Positions 37,601 through 49,400 of a DNA stretch of 64,000 nucleotides are shown in pieces (position 1 is the stretch's first letter; the number at the start of each line of letters is the position of its first letter). The stretch lies in assembly GCA_004794655.1 (NCBI GenBank), contig SMMW01000522.1, positions 2,666,001-2,730,000 of the forward strand. The letters run 5' to 3'. The notes beneath the pieces were generated by a model. That model ran no database searches. It saw nothing but the letters and a program-made list of their open reading frames with translations, and was not told where the DNA came from. Origin of the DNA: Marisa cornuarietis (Eukaryota > Mollusca > Gastropoda > Architaenioglossa > Ampullariidae). The position numbers were made by a program, and so were the translations under genes.

Positions 37601-40600
37601 AGCAGATTTCATCCCTTTCTGTTTACACAGTAAGTGTTATTAAATATTATGCATGTGCAGCCTTCTGTATAAAGTTGGTGAAGGTACTGCACATATTTAT
37701 ACACTATGCTGTAAATGAAATTTAAAATCTCTCCGGGGCTACCCAGTGGCACAACGGTTGGTGGCTGTCACCAGTACAGTGAGGATCTCGTCTCAGGCAT
37801 GCTATTCTTTCTCTGCACATGGCATCTGTTTACAGGACTGGCTGTTTTGCCGTGATATAGCCTTACTTGCTGGATCAGAGTAAGACACTAATTTCCTCCA
37901 CCTTAAATCCTCTCCCAGCCATTTCTTTTCCCCCTCCTCTCAGTACTCTCTGCTTCTCTCTGAACTCACCTTTTTTGGCTGTCTCTGAATCTTGTTTTTT
38001 AATTTTGGGAGATATGAGGGAAGGGGAATCGCCAACATCCCCCTGATAAACGTTGGCAGCAGCCTGAGGGGGCTGGAGTGCTAGGGTCAAAATTCCGGAA
38101 GCTGTATAACCTGGTGGGGGGAGTGTCACCTCACTCTCTGCTGCAGCTGCACGGGAAAACTTCCAGTTCTTTGGATTCAGGGCTTTGCTCAGCCGTTTGA
38201 CTTGGTCCATAGGCCTTTTGCGTTGCTCCAATGATCTGAAATATGGGAGCAGCTGAAGTTTTGCATGTATATTTTATAAGTTCTACAAAAAGTGAATCTT
38301 ATTTATTTGTCTTGTTGACTAATTGGTTTTCACATAAGTTAATGCCAGACTGAAAAATACATGAATCTGCAAGAAAACAACAAACAAAATGAATATGCCA
38401 GAAACTATCACATGACAGCACAAGCTGTGTTTGGAACTATTACTCTAGAAGAAAAGTACACTGATGTGCTTGGCTATATAAATTATATGACCATTGTTCA
38501 CAGGCAAGGACTAACTCAGATAGGATTGTACCACTGAATCACTGAATAATTGTTACATTTTGTGCTCTAAATTACTATTCAAGAGATAAAAAGGTGGCAA
38601 AGTTCTATTTCTAGTGTAATACTTGAACATGACACTTTACAAATTTCTATAAATTTTATATCATCAAACACTTACCCTGTTGATATTGTTCTTGGAAGTG
38701 AACCATCACTTGATGCACCAGAATGGCTTCCTATGCTATCAACGCCTGTGCCTCCCTTGCAACTGGTCTGATTTTTTCCACTGATGCCAACATCTTCATA
38801 CTCTGTTGCTAACTTTTTAGCACTTTCTAGTTCTTCATATTGGCTTTCAGTGATCTCTTCAACGTTTTCACACAATATCTTATGGGCTGGTGGCATGACA
38901 AAGTAGCCATCTGGAAACTCAAGTTTGCGCTTAAAACCTATCACGATATTATAGCGAAGTGGAATAAGGACACCAGTTTCCACCAGAGGGCTTATTGCAG
39001 AAGCTGAATCTAAAGGAGAAAGAAGGATTTCTTTTTCTGTGAGCACCTGAAGTATCTGGAATTCTGCTGGTAAACTTGAGTAACTTCCACCTTTTCCTTC
39101 AACCACAGAAACATTTCCTGAAGGTATGTGTTCCTTGCCAGAAAAAATATCAGCTATATCAATAACCTTGAGGTCTGCTGGATCTGTTTTCAGAACCATA
39201 CTGACTTCAAGATCCAAAGGAAGCTTTAATTTATCCAGTTTCCCTCCATCTGGCCCCAGCCGTATACATTTTAACACAGTTATTTCTCCTGAAGAGCTGA
39301 GTTTTGATTTCCAGAATTCACTGCTTTTTATATTTCTGATTTTCAAAAATTCACCTTTCTTTGGTTTCCAAGACTCTGTTTCATATTTTTTGACACATAT
39401 GATATCTCCATACTTTAGAATGAATGGTTGTGGAAAGTCAGCTGCAATGTCAGCCAAGATTTGCACATATGACCTATTAGGTAATGACAAAAGTTCCAGA
39501 ACACAAGAAAACATTCGAGGTGCTTCTACAAAATGAATACTTTCTGATTCTCTGATGCTTAAGTATTTGCTTTTCTTTGGCTCTTTGACAAACAGTTTCT
39601 TTGAGTGCCTTACCTCATGAGCAATTATATCTTTATAGATTCCAAGACAATCTGCCAATTTTGGGGGAAGACCATGGTAACGAAGTAATCCTGCATGAAT
39701 GGGAAGTTGATACTCATACTGAGCTGCAAAGCTGCTGATGCTTTGAGGCTGTATCTTTTTTCTAACTGGCTCTTCATAGTCACTGGAAGATCCATGGAGC
39801 CGCACATGCAGGTTTGCAGAGACCGGTATCTTCCAGTTTGTGCCTGGGTTATCTAAAGGTGATACATCTACCGCTTCCTCTGGCTTTGACATACAAATAA
39901 CACCAGCGAACGTTGATGGCATTCCTGGAATACCAGTAATTTCATCATCAAGATCTCTTGATGAATCACCAAAGTCTATTAAATTTCCATTTTCTGGTGC
40001 TAATTTAATGCGTCTTGGAACTTTTGCTAATCTTATTAATTCTTGAAGTGTGTAAACAGTTTCATCTTTTACCACCGTGAAATTGCCTCTGCAGTTGGAA
40101 GACAAGTTGATGATCTCTCCACTTTCTGTTCGACACTGCAGTCTGATTCTGGTACTGTCTTTTGAATCTACAATCGTTTTCACAAAGCGAAATTTGTCGC
40201 CGGGCTTGATAGAAAATCCAGGTAAATATGGATCATCGTAAGATGTGTTTGCTTCAAAGCAAGTAGGACAATCCATGAGCAAGTCAGCAATTGTGGGGTA
40301 GGACACCACAGAGAGTGGTCTGTGTTTCGACAAAGATGGACACTCACCGTCATTGTCACCTGCCTCTTTAGGAGGCAAGACAATAAACTTTGTTGGTAAC
40401 TCAGTACTCACCATCACTTCGTGCTGCACTCTCGCTGCCGTTTCATAGAATGAGAGATTCACCTGAGGAGGTGTCAAGCCGTTAAGAACAAGGACATCCC
40501 CGCGTGCAAGTAATGCGCTGTGTGACATGAAGCTGCCTTCCGTGATGGCCACCGTCTGCGGTAAGGTATACGTGGTCACAAATTCCTTCAACGTCAACTG

Positions 40601-40663
40601 AGCTTCCTCTGAGTACAGGTGGTCTGTTCCCTCATCATCCGAATCGGGCGCTGCGGACGCCAT
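34639..40663 (-). CDS. THEMIS-like protein with two CABIT-type regions, 1069 aa
   Basis: Four exons: 40663-38676, 38235-37970, 35879-34971, 34685-34639. All have GT/AG borders and matching phases, giving 1069 residues. The start chosen is AAAATGGCG at 40663, although the frame stays open 41 codons upstream. Residues about 24-290 and 310-612 resemble tandem CABIT domains: TLKEFVTTYTLP opens the first, VYTLQELIRLAKVPRRIKL lies within it, and the second ends PDGYFVMPPA then VEEITESQYEEL, much as in THEMIS. The rest (613-1069) looks disordered. It has YEDV motifs (about 622, 766), a basic stretch KKSPKPRRPRRK (865-876), a proline-rich SH3-type site RPPKPAPPPKPVP (932-944), a VPPKSASA-type repeat (971-1019) and APPR near 1034. 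THEMIS/GAREM proteins bind GRB2 and shape tyrosine-kinase signalling; a scaffold role here is inference. Confidence 0.85.
36020..36175 (-). mobile_element. tRNA-derived SINE copy
   Basis: Minus strand: head GGCAGTCCGATGGTGCAGCG, box B CCTGGGTTCAGATTTTGTCT, then CTTCTCTGTGGCATCTCTTA, and the core GGGCTGGCTGCTTTGCTATG followed by ATAAAGCCTTGGTTTCTGGC. It lies in the third intron of the THEMIS-like gene, counting the non-coding side as unknown. The remaining intron (36180-37730) shows nothing else. Confidence 0.75.
37735..37890 (+). mobile_element. tRNA-derived SINE copy
   Basis: Box-A-like AGTGGCACAACGG, then GGCTGTCACCAGTACAGTGA, GGATCTCGTCTCAGGCATGC, CATCTGTTTACAGGACTGGC and the core TTTTGCCGTGATATAGCCTT. 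It sits just 3' of exon 2 of the THEMIS-like gene, in antisense orientation, and has lost part of box B. Confidence 0.78.
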
Positions 40664-40993
40664 TTTGTTTGTCCCCTGACGCGCTGGTCGTGTTTCCGTG
40701 TGTCTCGCATGCGACGAGCGCACCTGTGCGGGGGAGGGGGAGTTAAGTAACAGTAGTTGTTTCCCTCTACATGCTGTGCCATCCACGGGGAAGCACGCTA
40801 CGCCAGTTGCAGGTGCACTCGATCGTCTGGACAGGAAACTCCTGTTGTTTATTTTTTCAAACGACTATTACTGGACTCCCGGAGTGACCCACCACCGGTG
40901 CAAAAATAACTAATCTTTTAGTGACAGTCGTGTGGCTCTACCTTAATTTCGTACACCCCGCACTGGATTCCCCTTTCCCCTCAGATCCATTAC

Positions 40994-41065
40994 ACCAGGG
41001 GTGGGGAATGTCCGGCCCGCTGGCCGTCTAAATCATTTCATCCGGCCTGCCAAGCCAATCGCCAT
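40994..41065. mobile_element. Possible hAT-type transposon terminus
   Basis: CAGGGGTGGGGAATGTCCGG followed by CCCGC resembles the CAGGGGTGGGCAAC-type ends of hAT DNA transposons and their MITEs. No matching opposite terminus was found nearby. 41066-42540 otherwise holds nothing I can support. Confidence 0.35.
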
Positions 41066-42544
41066 TTCAGTAAATCTGTAAGTTTTTGTTCATAGCAACA
41101 TAAATGTATATCAAGTGAATAATAATAATGACGTAAAGTTTGAGGGACTAGCAAGGAAAAAGTCCATTTCGGGATATAGACAGAACACATGCGGGTACAT
41201 AACGGGATAGACAGGTATATGCTTCTCGTCGGGTGCCTGTGGACGATTTTGGAGGACTATGTATGCGTGTGACCATCATCCCAAGCCGAGGGCAGACCAC
41301 TTCCGGTTTGATGTTGGTTTTTGGTATAGCTGTTACGCGTAGCGTTCTTTCATGTCGGCTCATACAATTAAAAACAAACAAAAATGATCACCGACATTGC
41401 TTTGTAGCTTAATTTAGTGTGCAGTTCAGGCCTACAGGTGTCCAACATAATCCTCTGATAGATTTCCAAAGGTTTGGCAAATGAATAAGTATTCATGGTT
41501 GGTAAAAATTTGTTTGCGTTTATTTGTGCATGTGCAAGCATATCTGTATGTGTAGCATGTGTGCTAACACTTTGTCAATGCCATAAACTCCACCATCAGA
41601 GGTATGTGTGTACTAAATAGTCATGGTTATTATTAATGTACCTTTACTGAATTACTGCACAACCACAAACAGGAAATCGTGCAGTAGAAAAAGGTTTGGT
41701 TGTTTTTTTTTTTACTACATTCTCTGTCTCCTCAAAAACATTTTTAATTATAAATATATATTTTACTAACTCCAAACATATGTTTTGCTATGCTTTTCAT
41801 AGTGGCAAAGCATGGTTTTCGTGCACCTTAATTATTACCAAAAAGCGGAGTGTGGTGACTCGAGAAGACAATATATCTAGTTTCAGGCAGGGACGTACGT
41901 GGGATTGTACGTGTTGCAAAAGTCTTAACACACTGTGGCGAAACTACAGCTTGACCAAATAGAGCAGGCTAATTTTTAAGTAGATAGTTTTGTACGGTTC
42001 GAGAATGTTATAAATATCAAAATGGCCCCAATAAAATGAGATGGGCGCTGCCCTCACATAAAGCTGACCCCAAGAAAGGGGAAGTCTCTAACACGTACCT
42101 CACTCCCTAACGACCTGTCAAGGGTCATGGGACGACCTTTACGTTTACTGTCCTTTAACTGCGACATCATGAGAGAGTTTAAAAGGTTTGCATAATTCTC
42201 ATACACTTAGTCATACAACGGTATATATGCTATTAACACGATTGCCTTTTACATTTTTGGATTTCTGCTGTGGTACGGATTAGTTGTTAAGAACGACCTG
42301 GACCTTCAATAACTTGACCAAAGTATGTTCTGGGACGCTCATACCTGACCTAGACAAATGTACTGACATACCTGGCTTACACAAATATGCTGGCTCGACA
42401 AATTCAACCCAGGATCACCGTCTGATAACTGCCCGAAAACGCTGCCACCACAAAACACACACACACACATTGTAACGAGAGAACGTGGGATGGGGAACGG
42501 GAAGACGGACGTTACTCTGGTTTCTGTAATACAACTCTTTAGTA

Positions 42545-42715
42545 TCGGCCGACGCGGGTCAGTCAGGTAGTGAAGGGACCCGACGCGGGTCAGTACAGGT
42601 GAGGAAGGATATGTAGCGCTACTCGATCTGATTTCGGCAATACCACTCATTAGCAATTATAATCTAGACGCGGGTCAATTCAGAGGAAGAAGAAATCCGA
42701 CGAGGGTCAGTTTAG
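42545..42715. repeat. Imperfect tandem repeat carrying GACGCGGGTCAGT
   Basis: Four copies of GACGCGGGTCAGT or close variants (near 42550, 42580, 42667, 42698) are separated by diverged AGGTAGTGAAG-like spacers. 42720-43500 has overlapping open frames on both strands, GC-richer than its surroundings, but no recognisable protein. Confidence 0.7.
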
Positions 42716-43504
42716 GTAATAGATGAATCCCAGAGGCTGGGCAGGGGACTGTTATTGTCTCGCGCTGGTGGTGATGCACGACTGGCTGTACTTATGTAGA
42801 TAGATGAACAATGAGCGTGGTTGTGAGTGTGAGTGACCAGTCGTGTGCCACGTATAGTCCAAACCGGCAACGTAACATTTGTGTTGAACCCAAAATCGGG
42901 GTTTTGCCACCGAGCTCTTGAAGGACACGCATCAGGTCGAGAGGGAGAGACTCTGAAAACTCGTCTTCTTCATCAGGTGTTAATTCAGCTATTACCTGTC
43001 TACCACCACCGGGCAAGAGACGTGGTACAGGGACTTGCCAAGAGGTGGAGAGCCCACTCTTAAAACAGAGTGTCAAGGAGAGTAACCTCTATTCCTGCAA
43101 AACGTCGTGCAACTCTTGGCAGCGGGATACGTTACTCCGGTCACAAAGTTAGGCGCTGGTCTCATCTGTGGTAGCGTCAGACCTGCTGGTGACAGAGAAG
43201 GGAGTGCACACCCGTGTAAGGGGGACAGTACGCATGAGCGCTCGTCCCAACTCCTTACAAGCACTTTGTGCTTTGGTGAGAGGTTCCAGGCAACCGTCGA
43301 CAGACCACCATCTCTCCCCGCCGAAGACAAGGAAAACAACGGCCAGTCGACCACCATCTCTCCTGCGTTGCATCGGGAGGGCCCTCCGGGTAGCAAGGAC
43401 AATGTTCAAACCAACAAAGGACGATTGTGTGCAATCAGAGACAATTCTATTCCGCGGCAACGACAAGGCTAAGTGGCGTACGTATGAATGTGTGATGTAT
43501 AGTA

Positions 43505-43710
43505 TGGGGCGCCAAGAGGGGAATTTTCTCAAATTTGCTATTTCTAGCTATACATTGCAATGTATAATTATAGAATGCAATGTATAGCTATAGAATGCAA
43601 CCTATAAGTATAGAATGAAATGTATAAATATAAAATGCAATCTATAAGTATAAAATGCAATGTATAGCTAGAAATAGCAAATTTGAGAAAATTCCCCTCT
43701 TGGCGCCCCA
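43505..43710. mobile_element. 206-bp MITE with 55-bp perfect terminal inverted repeats
   Basis: Starts TGGGGCGCCAAGAGGGGAAT and ends with its exact reverse complement; the two arms are identical for 55 bases. The centre is a 20-bp tandem array (GAATGCAATGTATAGCTATA and variants), about five units. TAGTA flanks both sides, consistent with a 5-bp target-site duplication. No coding capacity. Confidence 0.88.
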
Positions 43711-44135
43711 TAGTATAGAGCGGGCGAATGTATACGTGAGCGAGTGAGGAGTATGAAGTGTGCGTAGTGAAAGATAGGGTTCCTATGGCTCGCTAGTTAT
43801 CTGGATCAGCAGTAGGAAGATTGAATTAACGGGACATCCTAGAAAATTAGCCAAGATAAGTAATTTACATTCGTATTTACATTTTCTTACATTATTTATG
43901 TTAATGATTGGTGTAACACTGTCGACATTCTTTTGTTATAAATAATTAACTTTTTTCACTAAATTGCGTTGTTTGTTTAATAGGGGTATGTGTCGAGGGG
44001 TCGAGTCGTTGTGAAGTTTTTAATAAGCAATTTAGTGAAAGTGCATCGCGCACAGGTCGGCGTGGATGGCGGAGTAGTCGAGAGTGTAGTTGAGGCTTTA
44101 ACTACGAGTCTCCGTCCATCATAACCCTTTAGATT

Positions 44136-44137
<2 letters not shown>

Positions 44138-44187
<50 letters not shown>
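44138..44187. repeat. (CA)n microsatellite
   Basis: Pure CA run. 43711-44137 and 44190-45950 show no gene I can support. Confidence 0.95.
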
Positions 44188-44189
<2 letters not shown>

Positions 44190-45956
44190 TAAAGCTGAAA
44201 GAGTACACATATAAGCTGTGTATATAATATTTGTTCAGAAATTTACAAAATATTTCAATTTTTGTCCAGTGAGAAAACCGACAAAATAAACCGCTACAGG
44301 TGCAGACTGAGGGGATGACACAATATGAAGAACAATGACTACATGAATTCGGTACACGCCGATCTTCCTTATTTGCTTCACCAGAAAACATAACATGAAT
44401 TGTTCTTGTCTAATGTTTTCTCGAGGCTGTCGTTCTAAATAATGTTTGGGGTGGCCATTGGTCGGCTCGACCATAAGCGAAACAAGACAAATATTTCGTG
44501 GCAATACAGACATTATTTAATGAAACAACAGCTGAATATATTTATTCATTCTACAGCACTACTCACTTGAAATTCGAAAATCACATGGTATTCAAAAAGG
44601 GTTCAATACATCATCATATGTGAGCACCTGGAAGGCCGCATCGTCGGTCTTTCTTTGACTGAGGAGTTAATCGCTTGCAGTCCTTGTGAACAGGCATCAA
44701 CTGACCACAGCTGCCTGTAGGCTGGCCAGAACTATCATCGAACCTTGGTATTGGAATGTATCTCGTTCCACAAAATTGTTCCGATAACGAATGTTCTGAT
44801 AACGGGAGCTATATTTATTTTATTCTTATTTCGTTTCGGCATACTTCAATACTTCATCCCCACTTTCCCTAAATTAACACCTACGTATCTATCAAAAGGT
44901 CAGAATAATATATTTTTTTTAAACCAGCAAACAGCATTTATTTTATACTTAATCACTAAATAAAAGCGTTAGTTATTTAGAAAAATATATAAAATATGTT
45001 TTGTCTTTATACTTATTAAAACGAAACTGTTTGATATAGAGTCTATTTTTGTAGTGTTTTGGGATCTGTTTATGCATCGTCCTGATTCAAATTAAATTTT
45101 TTCAGCTTTAATGTTAATACCGTCGTTTCTGATAGTTGGATGTAGTAGTTCCTATACCGGGATAATGTATTTTACACCTCAAGCTCTGATAGCGGTATTT
45201 ATATACCGAGGTTTCCCACATTGATGTTGTACTGTAGATTAAGCGATGTTCTACTGTAGATTAACGACGAGGAGAAGAAAAGCCACTTGGAGCAGTTTGC
45301 GTGGCTCACTGTTCCACCCTCTAACAATCCAATGTAGGAGATCCTTCACCTTTCCCCCATATAGTTTGCTCGCAAGTTTGAATTATGGAAGCATTCCCCT
45401 TTTCTCGGTTGGTTTTCTTTTAATCGTCCCTTTTTCAATGTGTGTTCTCTTCCAACCAAGATGGCCCGCAACTGTTCTCGTGCGAAATCCAGTGAGGAAA
45501 AAAAATCATTGCACAGCCCTCTTACCCAATATCGCAAAATGTATATTCATCATGGAACTCATCCTGCAGATGACACACATATGCAAACAAATCACAATAT
45601 TGCAAATTCCATTCTTTGACAAAGGGTTGTCTGATATAAAATAACAGCAGTGTACTGATATGATATAAACATTTGTCCAAAATACTCAAATTAGAACTGT
45701 AGCATATAATGTAAGACGATCACTGTGCTTCAAATGATAAACCATTGGGGTGTCGTCAATGCCGTCACTTCTAAACACAAAAGTACGAAGTCCTCAGATG
45801 GCTGTGAGGGTCGTTTTCACTCATTGTTGCTCTAAACTCTGTCGTGAAAAACAGTGCTAATATTGTCAGTCCAACTTACAAGGTTTTGTTTTTTTGATTC
45901 TCGAAGACAAGATCATTCATGTATATGGTTTCATCTGAGTAATAATCATGTTACAA

Positions 45957-45962
45957 TTTATT
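45957..45962 (-). terminator. Candidate polyadenylation signal of the SAM-domain gene
   Basis: AATAAA on the minus strand, about 480 bases past the stop at 46445. Position is plausible, but no cleavage evidence is visible. Confidence 0.35.
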
Positions 45963-46444
45963 TTCGACCGCAGATAGTGTAAGCAATTCAATACACACAA
46001 TAGGACAGATCGAGTACAGTTTAGCAGTGGATAGTAGTACGAGAAAAAACTGGTTTACTTTTTAAGTAAAGCATTCAAAGTTCTTTGCCTGTTGTGAGTC
46101 TGTCATTCAATTAGAGACATTTTGTTACATGCAACCAGTATCTTACAAACCCTGACGTGGTATTCACTAAAACAAGAAACGTCTGAGCCAGGTAAGTGTC
46201 TGGTCAGACCTGAGCCACCTTAGCCTCATCAGTCAGAGTTGGCGTCCATGTGTCGACGTCGTGTGTCTGCTTCTGCTGCTCTCCCATCACACACATTCTT
46301 CATTACTGACACGTCACATGCTGTCCATACTACTGGTTGTCATCACGCCCCTCCAGTCACACGTCACATGATGTCCACACTAGAATCTCTGGTCACAGGC
46401 AGGGGTCAGTGCTAGAGTGGGGAGTTGCAGGCTTCCTCGCCGCC

Positions 46445-49400
46445 TCACAGAATGAACGGCACTCTTTGTTTGGGTTTCTTGGCCACCGCGGCAGCTGTTC
46501 TGTCTCGAAAATAAACCACCACTGGATTTTTTAGATTCAGGTTTTCCAGCTCGTTGTCTTTCAGCCGGCCAAACTTTCGACCATCCAAGGACTGGCGATG
46601 CAAGAGGCCGATCACGCGGTCCTCCACTCGCAAACATTTCAGGAAGGAGGCCATGGCGTCAGCTGAGAACGAGGCCAAGTTCCCATCATCGGGGATTGCA
46701 AATTCAACTTCGGGTATTGATGCTGCACAAGTATTAAAATTACATGCAATGTATACATATGTGTTTAAAACAGGGCAGACTATATTTCAGTAATCACATT
46801 AAAGACTCTAAAAATTCTAAACAGAGATTCAATGTCAAAAAGCATATTAAATAAAATAAACGTGCCAATAAGACTTAATGTCAGCAGGTGGTTTGATTTA
46901 TCTCTTCTCAATACCAACAGCCCTAGCAAGCCCTCTGTAGCAAGAACCGTACACTAAAACGGGGACCTCGCCCCACCTCAGCTGTCACGGCACCCCGTAA
47001 CGTAACACTTCCAGTCCATGAATAATAATAATAATAATAATAATAGTGAAGATTTTTACAGCGCATATTCACACTCATAGAGAGTATGCTCTTAGCGCTT
47101 AAAACGAGGAAGAGACGTGGACTAAGTAGATACAGAACAAAGGGGACGAAAAAAAACGACAGTACTGACGAAACAGAAAACAAAAGGCATCAAGTAACAG
47201 GAACAGAGAAATATAGTGATTCTGTGAGAAAGATGGGTAAAGTAGCAAGAGGGAAGGGGGCGGGGTTAAGAAGGACTAGCATTGTGTGGACTGTGTTAGG
47301 AGTAATGCTCAAGGAAGGTAATCGTGAGGTAACGTCTGCTTTATTACTACACCATTCTGCTGTACCCCCAGAAATAAAATCAAAATTAGTGGTCAGTGAC
47401 TGAAATGGCTAAACAAGGCTGCTTTTGTATCGCGGAGTATGCAGTTGGAACAAAGGTTAGAACACAACAAAAAAGTAGTCCACTAAGGTCGTGGTTCTAA
47501 ATAAACACAGTAAGTGACCTACCTATAGGTCAGGGACCTGTGTTAAAGACCAACCTGAATAGTTTGCGTTTTTGAAGATATCGGTAGATATAGGTGATAT
47601 AAACCTAATCTGTAAATTGCAGCCTCCAAAAACGATCCGTTAATTAATTATCCGTTAGCAAAGTAAGCAATTCGTACCTGCGATCAACGAGCGCCGTTAG
47701 CAGTGTACTACGTCACACTAGTGCACCATTCACAACATTGGCAGCCGTCAACACCAAACAGAGAGAGAGAGAGAGTGAGCGACAGTTGGGATTATTCGGA
47801 CGTTGAAGTCTGCAATTCTCGTGCTAAAGTAGCAGTTTTTCAAAACCACGAGAAATACAGACTTTCAGCGTCCGAATAACCCGAGCTGTCGCTCATTTTC
47901 TCTCTCTGATTGGTGTTGACTGCTGCCAGTGTTGTGAATGGTGCACTAGTGTGACGTAGTACACTGCTAGCGGCGCCTGTTGATCGTAAGTACGAATCGT
48001 AGCAGATAATTAATTAACGGATGGGTTTTGGAGGCTAAAATTTACAGGTTAGGTTTATATCGCCTGTATCTACCGATATATGAAAACTTCGAAAAACATT
48101 CAGGTTGGTCTGTAAGACTAGACGACTGAGGTCAAGTATGTACGTAAAGACTAAGTGACTGAGTTGAGGGCCCGTTTACAGACTACACGAAGGGAATCAG
48201 CGCGCTGGGTAAAGATACTCACTCGTTCCAGTTTTAGAAACCTTGGCCCTGGCTGTTCCAGTGCCGCCCCCAATTGGCATCCTTGGAGGTACGTCTGGAT
48301 TTCTTCTACTTCCCTCAGTGCTTCCGTTTTGTGGGCTGCAGCAGAAATCATACAATAATAACATGTGCGTTTATGGCCACTTTTTTCATTGTTCCCATCC
48401 GTTAAGGTTTTGCCTAAACGCGAAAGAAAGTTGGACTTAAATAAACTAAAGGCATCTACAACTTCGGACGGAACTGAAGTGTAAAGGAAAAGTCTTAAAA
48501 GATTTTAGTATTCCTTCCTTTCCATCACCTGGTATCATCCTGAGCAAACTTCTACTAACTGTAAAACAACCCAGGAATATTTGAGGGCGGTGCGGTGGCG
48601 CAACGGACAGCGTCTGTCACCAGTACAATAGGGATGAAGTTTTTCTGGGTTCAAATCTCGTCTTAGGCAGCCTGTTCTTTCTTTGCTTGCACCACCTGTT
48701 TACAGGGCTGGTTGATTGGCACGACGTAAAACAACAATCACCATTTTCTGGACAATAAGGTTTCTAAGCGCACTACAACCATATCCCTCAATTACAAGAA
48801 TAATCTATCACCTTTACTTCACAAGAACCAATTATACTGACAAGTCAAAAGAAGGAAAAATTTAGTACCGTGGCATAAACTCATGAACATTAAAATGAGT
48901 AGGAAAGAAAATACAAGCAAACGCAGCTGTCAAATAAGGACAAATACCCTACTACTGGTCGCCCTATTCTTGAAACAATGATGCAACACCTGTTTACCAT
49001 GAAGTAACCAGGAAGGACAGTTCGCTTTGAACTATCATATGCCACACCCTAACACGACAGATCCAGCGCTCCAAAATACGACTATTCCTAGCAATTTGCA
49101 GCAAGTTATGCTTCCAGTATTGCAATCAGCGCATCAGCGCATTAATTTCCATAGCTTGATGCTGTGCAGTCTCTTGTCTCCCAAAATTCATAAAACGAAC
49201 AGTGGACCCAGTTATACTCTGCAGTCTTTTATCTTCATTGTTAATAAACACAACATTCAAATAAATTACAAAGCAAGAACACAAATCAATTAAACTGCAA
49301 CAGGGAAACAAATTACAAATTGTAAATCAATTAAAATACAACTAGTTCACCTGCTCTTTAGCTCTTCAGTGATGTCTGCAACAAAACTGGTGTTTTGTTA

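Noticed and set aside
43073..43587. Several 109-139 aa ORFs on both strands
   Set aside because: No recognisable domains; mutually overlapping frames; cannot choose a coding strand.
48151..48351. 66-aa minus-strand frame over SAM-gene exon 2
   Set aside because: Its phase does not match the neighbouring exons; the other frame (PQNGSTEG...) splices in phase on both sides.
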